Source: Pontiellaceae bacterium (GTDB lineage Bacteria; Verrucomicrobiota; Kiritimatiellia; Kiritimatiellales; Pontiellaceae). Taken from it: a stretch of DNA of 22,807 bases. Below, piece after piece: positions 15,160 through 22,807 of the stretch; the stretch's first letter is position 1, and the number at the start of each line of letters is the position of its first letter. The stretch spans positions 1 through 22,807 of the forward strand of contig JAFGWS010000083.1 in NCBI GenBank assembly GCA_016937035.1. The letters run 5' to 3'. Position numbers and translations under genes: made by a program. The notes under the pieces were generated by a model. That model made no database searches and was not told where the DNA came from. It worked only from the letters and a program-made list of their open reading frames with translations.

Positions 15160-18100
15160 ATGAGACTACTGTTTAAGCCTGAGTTTGTTTTTGTCGCGGT
15201 GATGTTCTTGTTTCTTGCGGCGGGTGGCCATGCCGAGACCGCCTCGAGAAATCCTCCGCCGATCTACCACGATCTGCTCGAACAGGAATTGACGCCGATC
15301 GGGTCGTTGATCGACCAAGTGGACTATTTTTCCCCGGAAGAGAGCACCCATGGCTGCATTCTCCAGGAAAACGTGGTCCATGTGGATACCGACGGAAGAA
15401 TCTACGAAGTGTTTCATCTGGCCTTCAAGGCGCTGGGCAACGGCGAGCTGGATGATCTTGGAACCGATCTCTTCAGCTATCGCGCCGACACAGAAAAGAT
15501 CCATTTGATCCTGGCGGAAACCATTCTTCCGGAGGGCAGCGTCAAGCCGGTTCCGCCGGAGGGTATCATTGTCCAGGCCCATCAGGAGGACCAGAATTCC
15601 ATGGTTTTCAGCGGACGCAGGCAGCTCCGACTGATCTATCCCCAGGTCCAGAAGGATTCCATCACGCATTGCATTGTCTTGATCGAGCGGGAATCGGAGC
15701 GAATCCCCGGCCAATTCTTTGAGATCGCGACATGGGAGCGCAGTTGGCAAACTCACCTTAAGCGTCTGGTCGTCAACCTGCCGAAGGAGTATGCCGACCG
15801 CCTGAACATGGTCACCCTCGGAAATGGGATTCCGCCGATCGATCGGCGCGAGGACGGTTCGGGGCGGATTCGATACGAGTGGAAGAAGGAAAAGGTGCCG
15901 ATGTGGAAGTGGGAATATCTGGGCGGCCCGCTGGTGCAGACCGGTCCCGCGCTCTTCCTGAGCACCATGGGCAGCTGGGACGAGTTTACGGGATGGTATG
16001 CCGAAAAGATCCGTGAATCCTCCACAGTGGACGATGCCGTAAGGGCTGTTGCGCGCGAGTGGGCCGGCGATGCCACCGACGAAGAGGGGATCTTCCGCAA
16101 TATTGCGTTCAAGGTCGCGAACGAGATCCGCTATGTAAGTCTGGAATTCGGTGTGGCGGGGCTGCAGCCCCAGCCGGTTTCCAGCGTCCTGGAAAACCGG
16201 TTTGGCGATTGCAAAGACAAGGCCAACTTCCTGCGCGTCCTTTTGGCGGAACACGGGATCAAATCCCATGTGGCGCTGCTTCAAACGGAGCACGCCGGTC
16301 GGGTGGAAAAGCGCAGCGTGACCTGCGAGGCCTTCAACCACGCCATCCTGCTGATCGAACGGTCGAACGGCGAAATCCTGTTTTGCGATCCGACCATCAG
16401 GCATGGCTCCGCAGGGCTGCTCCATCCCGGCATTGCCGGCAGGCCCGTTCTGGTCATCGAGGAGGACACCTCGCGGGCGAGGTGGGAGGAGACCCCGGTC
16501 GCCACTGCCGGGACACTCGATTATTCGTTGGACCTGAAGCTGTCGACGGGCGGCGAGCTTTGCGGTTGGTTTTACCTGTCGGCCAAGGGCTACTATTCCA
16601 GCGCATTGTCGAGTCGCTTCGAAGCCACGGATCGCGAATCCCTGAAGTACGAGGTGGAGCGCTATCTGGGTAATTTCTACGACACTTCTTCGGTGATTGA
16701 TTTCGAGATTGGACGGGCCGATGCCCGGCATCCGGAATTTTCGCTCAAGGCCTATTTTGTCCTGCCCTCCACCGGACGCTCGGCCCAGTCGCTTTCCTGG
16801 CCCGACATCAAGTGGCTGCTGCCAAGACTTGGCGAAAAGAAGGAGGTTCGGCGCGAGGCGCACCTCTGGAACGACGACGTCGTGGTTACCCTGAACATCG
16901 ATGTGCCCGAAACGGTCTCCTTGACGAGTATTCCCGACAAGCTCGAAGTCGAATGCCCCGGATTCGAGGCTGAAGGAACTTGGTCGCGGCGGGAGCACGG
17001 GGTCAAGGCCGTGTTTACCAGCCGTCTTTCGCAGAGCCTGTTCACCGCCAATGCCTTCCTGAAGCTGTACAACGCCGTTGACGCAACCTCCCACTGGATG
17101 GACAAGCTGGCGATTCTCGGGGATGGCGGCGCAGGAATGGAGGAAACGGTCGCGGCTGCGGACGATGGCGCAGTGGTGTTGGACGGCGCATTCATCATGA
17201 TGTCGTCAGGGGCCGGACAGCTGGAGCTGGTGAATCATTTGTATCCCTTGGAAACCAAGCCCAAGCAACGGCGCATGGCCTTGGAAAAAACCAAAACGTG
17301 GTTCCCGAAGGACGTGGAGACGCAGTTCGAGTGCGATGTCAGTCTGGCTTGGCTGGCCTATTCCGAGGATAGGCATGCCGAGTGCATCGAGGCCATTCAG
17401 CAGGCGCGCCGCGCGTATGGCGACGAGGTTGCCGTTTCCTCTCTGGGATGGGCGGATTATCTGGAGGCCCTGGCGCTGGAAAATATGGGGCAGATCGATG
17501 AGAGCCTGAACAAGTTCCTTTCCATCGAGCACAATAGCGGATTGGACGGTTTTCGGCGGGGATACGCCTCGTATCAATATGCGCGAATTCTGTCGGAGAG
17601 CCGTCCCGAAGAAGCGGTCGAGTTCTACCTCAAGGCGTTGGGCTACGATACCCACGAGGAAGAGTGGTTTTTGGAGCAATGCGGCGGGTTCCTCCTTGAC
17701 GAAATGTCGGACGAGGATTTGCTCGGGTTCCTGAACAACATGCAGGTCATGGATCCGGACAAGGCCGGATTGCTTGCCACCCTGTTTTCGGAGATGGGGG
17801 TGAAAAATATTCCCGCCTTGTACGGGATGGTTTATGGATCGAAGATATTCCGCGTCCTTGACCGGCTGGAGTTTGCTTCCCGAATCGTCGATGCAGAGAT
17901 CATGGAGCAGCTCAGGCAGGCCGATCGCGAATATGCGGCCTATCAGCAGGCGCGGGAGCGGCTTCGGGCGCATATGGATGGCACCGCCTACTCGTTCTGG
18001 ATCGAAACCCCGGACAAGGAACGGGGATTCCATGATTATCTGGATGATATAGAGTTGGCGATCGACGAGAGTAAAATCGATGTAGCGGCCCGCCTCTCGC

Positions 18101-21100
18101 TCTGGAGGATTCTGGAGCTTGATCCAGAGGTGGAGTTTCTTTCGTGGATCTGGGATGCGGCACGGACGGTCGACTATCTCTACGGACAGGGGGATCGCGG
18201 ACTTGAGCCGTTGGTCGAGCTCCTTTTGGGAATGGCGGATGTGTTGCCGTCGGACGATGAGGGCACCTTTGAGTTGTTGTTTACGGCGGCTAAATCGGCC
18301 ACCCGCGAGGGTGATCCGGAGCGGGCGCTTGACATCTATCGCTCGCTCCACGAACGCGAAGTGGGTAAGCAATGGCATATCAGCCTCTATTCGCGCTGGT
18401 CGGAGCTGCTCATGACTTGCGGGAAAGCTCCGGAAGCAGTTGAGGTCTGTGCGTTGGGCCGGTCCGGGCTCGAGGACGATGCGGAGTTTCTCCCCATCTG
18501 CATCCTTGGGGTCTACGCATTGCTGGAATCCGGCCAATTCGACGAGGCGGTTTTGTGGATAGACGAGCTTGCGGCGGAATGCGGCAGATTGGAGATCGAC
18601 GATGCTTCCAGCGCGCATCTAAAGGAATGGAGCGAGCTGAATCAGGCCGGCAAACTGCGGGAATTTTGGCAATTCCAAGGCGCATGGTGGCCCGAATGGG
18701 TAAAGGCGCGGGAGGCCATCGGCGTCCCCTCCAACGAGAACGACCTCCTACCGATCTTTTCGGAGCTGCAAAGCGTCGGGCAACAGCTTGGATTGGCCAT
18801 GGCCCGTAAGGATTTGGAGTCGGCGGGGACATTGCTGGGAGGAATGATGACGGCGGCCAAGTGGCATCCCGAGATGACCCGGGAAGCGCAATCGATGATC
18901 CCCTATTTGGTCAATGTTTATCCCGAAAAGATCGACACGCTCCATGCATGTACCATTGCGATGAACAGCGAAGCGTTCCAGGTGGATCCCGTTGGCCGAT
19001 ACAGCTGCAGGATCCAGACGCTGGATGCGCTGCTGAAGACCGATCAATACGACGCGCTGATGGCGCTGGCCGAATCCTGCTACCAGAGCGACACCTCGGT
19101 GGAACACCGGGGGTTCTATGTCCGCTACGGCGCTTGGGCGGCTATCTATCTGGACATGACGGGAACCGAATGGCTCGGCCGGATGGAAGCCCACATGCTC
19201 GATCCCGAAACGAGGGACGATCCATATGCCGTGAACATCATGAGCCTGCTGCTCCATCAGGAAAACCAAATGGTCGATGCCCAGCAATTGCTTAAACAAT
19301 TTCTGGCTGATTACGAGGGGGATGACGATACCATGCGCACCTCCCTCGAAGAACGGCTGGCTCTGTTTAATCAATTGGTGGAAGGGAACCAGCAGTTGAC
19401 GCTCGCCTTACAGGAATGGAGCGACGCGTTCCTGCCGGCGTGGGTCCAGTATTTCCCCGAGCAGGAGACCAGGTCGATGGAGGTCGCGGAAGTGGCGCGC
19501 CGGATCGAGGAAATCGACGGCAGCCAGGCCGCCACGCCATACCGGGATGTGGTCTTCCTTCTCAACGCCGCGATGGATGAACGACTGGATTCGGCGACAC
19601 GCGAATCCGCCTTTTGGACATTCTTGATCGAATCCATGGGTCCGCTGGGCGAGTTCCGCCGCAATGTCGACATGGTTGCCGCCGTGATAAGGGATGAACG
19701 GTTTTCAAGCCGGCTGCACGAACTATGCACGCGGTTTGTTCTGAACATTGTTCTTTCCAGCCATTATGCCGGATATCTCGGGCAGGAGGTCTTGCCCCAT
19801 CTGGAAGGAGAGGCATTCGTAAAGGAAATCAACGACATCCTTCCGCAACTGATTGATTTGGCGGAGCTTGATGGGAATTCCGCCGAAGCCATATCCGCTT
19901 GGATGGATTCCTTCCGCGAAGCCGGAAAGCCGTTGGACAGCCAGACCCTGTATTTGCTGGGGAGCTGTTTTTCGGACCTTTGCAGGCTCGGAGCCGTCGA
20001 TTTGGCCGAGCAGCAGATCGGAAACGCCCGCAAATTCCGGTTCGGGGCAGCCTCGAACGGATCGGGGTTTGCCTTGCAGCTTGAATGGCAGCAGCAGGTT
20101 GACCTCTTGAAGGAGTGGATGCCGTTGCATCGGATTCTCCATTCGTTCTTCATGGATCAGCTCAAGCCGGACTACGAAAAACCAACCTATGCTGAAGCCC
20201 AGTTTTCCGAAAGCCGTCTTCTGAAAGCGGAACGGGAACGGTATCAGGCGATCCTCCAGCATGGATTGTACAATCACATGTCGCTTTCCTTCTGGTCGGA
20301 TCTCGCCCGCATCGAGCTGTTGAACGGAAACATCTGCACCACGAAAAGCAACCTGGAGCCGCTGATGGCGGAGCTGCTGCAGGCCTGCAAGACCGACTCC
20401 CAGTTTGTGGCAGTACTCAAGACGATTTCGGACCTGATTGATTTCGACGACGCGGAATGCCGCGCGATTTTCGAAGGCAAGGTTGCGGATCTCCGCGGTC
20501 GCTCCGATTTGCGGAACACCAACCTGTTCCTCCTCTGGAAAAACTACCAGTGCCGGATTCGGCAGGGCGAACTCGACCGCTCTATTTCGGATTTGACGAC
20601 CGAGCATAACCTCCCCCAGATGCAGCAGTATGCGCTGAAGACCACGGCATTGCTCGCCGCCAACGATGGGAATGCGATGGGAAATTATCTCGCCCGCGTC
20701 ACGCCGGACCTCCTCTTGGATCCGCGACTGATTTGGCTTTCGCTGCGCGCCTGCAAACTTTCCGGAAAAGATTCCATGCTCAACCTGATCAAGGAACAGG
20801 CACTGAAGGAACAGCGCGAGCTGATGGCTTCGGCGTTGGCGGCGAACGACGTTGCGGATGCGGACGCCGTGGCAAGACTCGCCGAATTCCTGGACGCGAA
20901 TGATCCGCTGCTGGCCGGTTGGCTCGATGCGATGGCTTCGTCGGCACGGGAGGATTCGGTCGCCAATGTGCGCATGGTTCTCGGGAATATCCGGAAGGAT
21001 TGGGCGGCAACAGAGCAATCGGCCGAGTTTTTGGTCAAGGTCGCCCCGACGATGTACGATAACTATTTTTATCTGGGGAAGGCGCTGATCAAACAGGATC

Positions 21101-21210
21101 GCTTCCTGGAGGGAATCGAGGCGATGTCGCCGTTCATGCAATACTGCAAGGATTCCCCGTACTATGCGGAGGCGCAGGAGCTGCTTGATTATGCGAAGGC
21201 GCAGCAATAG
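15160..21210 (+). CDS. Giant exported DUF3857/transglutaminase-like protein with a long helical-repeat C-terminus
   Basis: The protein has 2016 residues. Residues 1-25 are a signal peptide (RLLFKPEF, hydrophobic core, GGHA). Residues about 60-260 match the DUF3857 layout. Residues about 290-420 are a transglutaminase-like fold with a complete triad: Cys351 in NRFGDCKDKANFL, His394 in CEAFNHAILLIE and Asp410 in LFCDPTIRHG. Residues about 420-650 continue as beta-rich DUF3858-like sequence. From about 690 to the end the protein is almost entirely amphipathic helix with TPR-like spacing, for instance WADYLEALALENMGQIDESL and the last repeat YYFLGKAL-type segment near 1965. DUF3857-transglutaminase-TPR proteins are common in Bacteroidetes and PVC bacteria, but usually well under 1300 residues, so the solenoid here is unusually long. 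It probably acts in the periplasm. GGGATGGGATGA precedes the ATG. Substrate and partners are unknown. Confidence 0.85.
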   Translation: MRLLFKPEFVFVAVMFLFLAAGGHAETASRNPPPIYHDLLEQELTPIGSLIDQVDYFSPEESTHGCILQENVVHVDTDGRIYEVFHLAFKALGNGELDDLGTDLFSYRADTEKIHLILAETILPEGSVKPVPPEGIIVQAHQEDQNSMVFSGRRQLRLIYPQVQKDSITHCIVLIERESERIPGQFFEIATWERSWQTHLKRLVVNLPKEYADRLNMVTLGNGIPPIDRREDGSGRIRYEWKKEKVPMWKWEYLGGPLVQTGPALFLSTMGSWDEFTGWYAEKIRESSTVDDAVRAVAREWAGDATDEEGIFRNIAFKVANEIRYVSLEFGVAGLQPQPVSSVLENRFGDCKDKANFLRVLLAEHGIKSHVALLQTEHAGRVEKRSVTCEAFNHAILLIERSNGEILFCDPTIRHGSAGLLHPGIAGRPVLVIEEDTSRARWEETPVATAGTLDYSLDLKLSTGGELCGWFYLSAKGYYSSALSSRFEATDRESLKYEVERYLGNFYDTSSVIDFEIGRADARHPEFSLKAYFVLPSTGRSAQSLSWPDIKWLLPRLGEKKEVRREAHLWNDDVVVTLNIDVPETVSLTSIPDKLEVECPGFEAEGTWSRREHGVKAVFTSRLSQSLFTANAFLKLYNAVDATSHWMDKLAILGDGGAGMEETVAAADDGAVVLDGAFIMMSSGAGQLELVNHLYPLETKPKQRRMALEKTKTWFPKDVETQFECDVSLAWLAYSEDRHAECIEAIQQARRAYGDEVAVSSLGWADYLEALALENMGQIDESLNKFLSIEHNSGLDGFRRGYASYQYARILSESRPEEAVEFYLKALGYDTHEEEWFLEQCGGFLLDEMSDEDLLGFLNNMQVMDPDKAGLLATLFSEMGVKNIPALYGMVYGSKIFRVLDRLEFASRIVDAEIMEQLRQADREYAAYQQARERLRAHMDGTAYSFWIETPDKERGFHDYLDDIELAIDESKIDVAARLSLWRILELDPEVEFLSWIWDAARTVDYLYGQGDRGLEPLVELLLGMADVLPSDDEGTFELLFTAAKSATREGDPERALDIYRSLHEREVGKQWHISLYSRWSELLMTCGKAPEAVEVCALGRSGLEDDAEFLPICILGVYALLESGQFDEAVLWIDELAAECGRLEIDDASSAHLKEWSELNQAGKLREFWQFQGAWWPEWVKAREAIGVPSNENDLLPIFSELQSVGQQLGLAMARKDLESAGTLLGGMMTAAKWHPEMTREAQSMIPYLVNVYPEKIDTLHACTIAMNSEAFQVDPVGRYSCRIQTLDALLKTDQYDALMALAESCYQSDTSVEHRGFYVRYGAWAAIYLDMTGTEWLGRMEAHMLDPETRDDPYAVNIMSLLLHQENQMVDAQQLLKQFLADYEGDDDTMRTSLEERLALFNQLVEGNQQLTLALQEWSDAFLPAWVQYFPEQETRSMEVAEVARRIEEIDGSQAATPYRDVVFLLNAAMDERLDSATRESAFWTFLIESMGPLGEFRRNVDMVAAVIRDERFSSRLHELCTRFVLNIVLSSHYAGYLGQEVLPHLEGEAFVKEINDILPQLIDLAELDGNSAEAISAWMDSFREAGKPLDSQTLYLLGSCFSDLCRLGAVDLAEQQIGNARKFRFGAASNGSGFALQLEWQQQVDLLKEWMPLHRILHSFFMDQLKPDYEKPTYAEAQFSESRLLKAERERYQAILQHGLYNHMSLSFWSDLARIELLNGNICTTKSNLEPLMAELLQACKTDSQFVAVLKTISDLIDFDDAECRAIFEGKVADLRGRSDLRNTNLFLLWKNYQCRIRQGELDRSISDLTTEHNLPQMQQYALKTTALLAANDGNAMGNYLARVTPDLLLDPRLIWLSLRACKLSGKDSMLNLIKEQALKEQRELMASALAANDVADADAVARLAEFLDANDPLLAGWLDAMASSAREDSVANVRMVLGNIRKDWAATEQSAEFLVKVAPTMYDNYFYLGKALIKQDRFLEGIEAMSPFMQYCKDSPYYAEAQELLDYAKAQQ

Positions 21211-21277
21211 GGGCGGGCACGTTCCAAGCAGGAAGGCCGCAATAGTCCTGCGGATCATCTTTCTTGAGGACAGCCCG

Positions 21278-22570
21278 CTAAGGAATGGGAAAGGTTACCG
21301 ACGGATCTCCGTAGATCACGAAGGAAAACAGGTTTCGTCTGATCATCCAGGCTTTCTTGGATGATAATTTCCGTTTGGATTGATCAAAATAGCAGTCACG
21401 GGTGGCTCGCAGGGCCATGCCGGGCGACATCCCGTCGGCCATGGATTTGGCAATGTTTATTTCGGCACCAATGCCCGCCCACAATGGATATGGATCAATT
21501 GTTTCCGAGGTGCCCACAAAACAGCAGATCCATTTTTCGGAAAACAGTTTTTTGAGCAGGTCGTTGTTTGGTTTTCCGACGCTGCAGCCGGTCGTCATAA
21601 GCACGGCCGGACGATCCGGGTTTAGATTTTCGGACAAGGCGTTGATCGCGTAGGATGAGACCAGATAACGTCCAATGGAGATATTGTTGTCTGCGGAAAA
21701 CAGGCAGCTATGAGCTCCGATGTAGACGACCCGGGGAACATGTCTTGCCCAATAGCGTACAAATGCCTTGTCGATTGTGACGTCATAAAGGACAACGATG
21801 TTTGGGTCCGCAGCCGTTCGTGCACTAATCCTTACAACGGACTCGTCTTCCTTCGACTTTCCTACTCTAACGTCGGCGGGCCCATCCTGTGCAAAGAGAA
21901 TGGATTCCCATCCTTGCTTGATGAATGCACGTTTGGCCCTCCCCATGACCAGCGAAAAATCCGACATGCACATGAACCGCTCGGCCCCGAGCAATGCATG
22001 GGGTTTGGATGTTTCGGGCTGCGTGAAATATTGTCGAGTAGACGAAAAGATGGTTTCCAATACGTCTTCATCGGAGAAGGGAATGCGTCCGGGAATCCAC
22101 GGGAATTTTGATGAGTATGCATCCGACCAATCTTCGTCCCGAATGGTTTCTTCAGGTATAATCGCTTTTCCGAGCAGCAAGGGAATATCCGATACAACCG
22201 TCTGGTCATGGCCCTCGAATTTCCAAGGTCCCATGGGCAGCTCTTCTTCTGTTGCGATGAAGAGAACATACGCATATGAATTGCCATTAGGTTTCCGTTG
22301 CGCGAGTTGTTCCTGCACAAATATGCATCGTTCGTCTGGCGACAGTGCCATACTGAAGGACAACACTTCGGGCATAAAGCCCTGTTCTTGCTTGAAGGCG
22401 ATAAACTCCTTCACGCAGGGCAACGTCTCCCTTCCTTCCGGCATGACAAAGACATAATGCGTTGCAGGCATCTGCGTGTATGTCTGGATATAGGGCTGGA
22501 TCGACCTGCAACCGGACATAGCGATGACCAGAAGAGCTCCAATTGCAATGGTCTTTTTTTGATGAGCCAA
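21278..22570 (-). CDS. Predicted lipoprotein with a C25 (gingipain-like) caspase-fold peptidase domain
   Basis: I start this gene at a TTG (22570-22568) because a perfect AGGAGG lies five bases upstream and the lipoprotein signal begins there: AHQKKTIAIGALLVIAMSGC, with lipid-accepting Cys21. ATG 22696 or 22624 would add 42 or 18 residues with no signal character. The mature protein of about 410 residues shows a C25-type order: SDIP near 127, the GRIPFSDED motif at 161-169, candidate catalytic His287 in YIGAHSC, Cys329 in VLMTTGCSVG 42 residues later, and the closing YGDPSVTFPI at 420-429 that is typical of C25 peptidases. The histidine is followed by Ser where gingipains have Gly, so activity is not assured. 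It is convergent with the giant gene, 67 bp apart. Confidence 0.72.
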   Translation of the reverse strand: MAHQKKTIAIGALLVIAMSGCRSIQPYIQTYTQMPATHYVFVMPEGRETLPCVKEFIAFKQEQGFMPEVLSFSMALSPDERCIFVQEQLAQRKPNGNSYAYVLFIATEEELPMGPWKFEGHDQTVVSDIPLLLGKAIIPEETIRDEDWSDAYSSKFPWIPGRIPFSDEDVLETIFSSTRQYFTQPETSKPHALLGAERFMCMSDFSLVMGRAKRAFIKQGWESILFAQDGPADVRVGKSKEDESVVRISARTAADPNIVVLYDVTIDKAFVRYWARHVPRVVYIGAHSCLFSADNNISIGRYLVSSYAINALSENLNPDRPAVLMTTGCSVGKPNNDLLKKLFSEKWICCFVGTSETIDPYPLWAGIGAEINIAKSMADGMSPGMALRATRDCYFDQSKRKLSSKKAWMIRRNLFSFVIYGDPSVTFPIP

Positions 22571-22807
22571 CAGAACCTCCTGTTTCAACCTGAACTTCTT
22601 CAGCAATCCCGCATTGGTAACCATATTACGCAAGTGGTCCGTCACTGGGCGGACTCGTAAAGTTTCTGCCGAGATAGTGCAAGATGGAATTGCCAAAAAA
22701 TCGAAGAGGAGTAAGTGAACGGTAGATTGTAAATCAAACTGTCCGGTTTTAAAAAAAGGAACCCCATGCCAGAATGAACCTTTTCTCCATCGACCAAAAC
22801 GAAGGAA
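22571..22807. other. Upstream region of the lipoprotein gene to the right edge, 237 bp
   Basis: It should contain the promoter of the minus-strand lipoprotein gene; I could not pick a convincing one. AGGAGG on the minus strand (22576-22581) is that gene's ribosome-binding site. A plus-strand ATG at 22774 opens a frame of 11 codons to the edge (NLFSIDQNEG), which could be the beginning of a further gene but cannot be judged. Confidence 0.4.

Noticed and set aside
15166..21258. Three long minus-strand ORFs (642, 470 and 511 codons) antisense to the giant gene
   Set aside because: They all lie in the frame whose codons are exact complements of the sense codons, where stops arise only from sense TTA, CTA or TCA. 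These are rare in this GC-rich gene. They lack signals and family motifs, while the sense strand has a clear domain and catalytic triad.
22774..22807. Possible start of a plus-strand gene at the right edge
   Set aside because: Only 11 codons are visible, and the nearest AAGGAA is too far from the ATG to decide the start.
1..22807. CRISPR array, defence island, prophage or integrative element
   Set aside because: No spaced short repeats, Cas genes, integrase, transposase or phage structural genes were seen on either strand.

Overview
The window most likely comes from the PVC superphylum, in the Verrucomicrobiota/Kiritimatiellota range, and probably from a saline habitat. The basis is: a 51-residue protein at 7614-7769 that looks like the small basic protein known mainly from Verrucomicrobia and Chlamydiae; an SHD1-type secreted protein; a CE6/sialate-O-acetylesterase-type esterase; a lysine 2,3-aminomutase/beta-lysine acetyltransferase pair that makes an osmolyte; and a very large DUF3857/transglutaminase protein. 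This placement was made by eye, without any database search.

Layout. (1) 1-1802, minus: the first 600 residues of a secreted modular protein (alternating MAM-like and fibronectin-III-like modules) that runs off the left edge. (2) 2316-3698, plus: a secreted CE6-type esterase, divergent from the first gene. (3) 3825-6728, plus: marR-ablA-ablB, a MarR regulator and two enzymes for N-epsilon-acetyl-beta-lysine. This block is bracketed by two direct copies (about 86 % identical over about 100 bp) of the 3' end of the esterase gene. The second copy is read out of frame as a non-homologous tail on AblB. (4) 6643-7415, minus: a secreted SHD1-domain gene with an apparent frameshift. (5) 7614-11096, plus: the small basic protein with a clear terminator, then rluB-like, metY and metX (rRNA pseudouridylation and methionine synthesis by direct sulfhydrylation), with a perfect hairpin between metY and metX. 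(6) 11350-12165, plus: an AraC-type regulator preceded by a hairpin and a 14-bp tandem repeat. (7) 12488-14845, plus: a PTS IIA domain fused to two CBS domains, followed 12 bp later by an ion-transporter-superfamily permease. The pair looks like a regulator and its transporter. (8) 14847-15017: a fragment resembling the C-terminus of PurL. (9) 15160-21210, plus: a 2016-residue exported protein with a DUF3857 region, a transglutaminase fold with a complete Cys-His-Asp triad, and about 1300 residues of helical repeats. (10) 21278-22570, minus: a predicted lipoprotein with a C25/gingipain-like caspase fold, convergent with the giant gene.

Most of the window is ordinary metabolism and secreted proteins. 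The parts most worth a second look are the esterase 3'-end repeats around the ablAB cassette, the chimeric AblB tail that overlaps the antisense SHD1 gene, the IIA-CBS/permease pair, and the convergent pair of giant transglutaminase-solenoid protein and C25-like lipoprotein. I see no CRISPR array, transposase, integrase, tRNA, rRNA or plasmid/phage replication gene.
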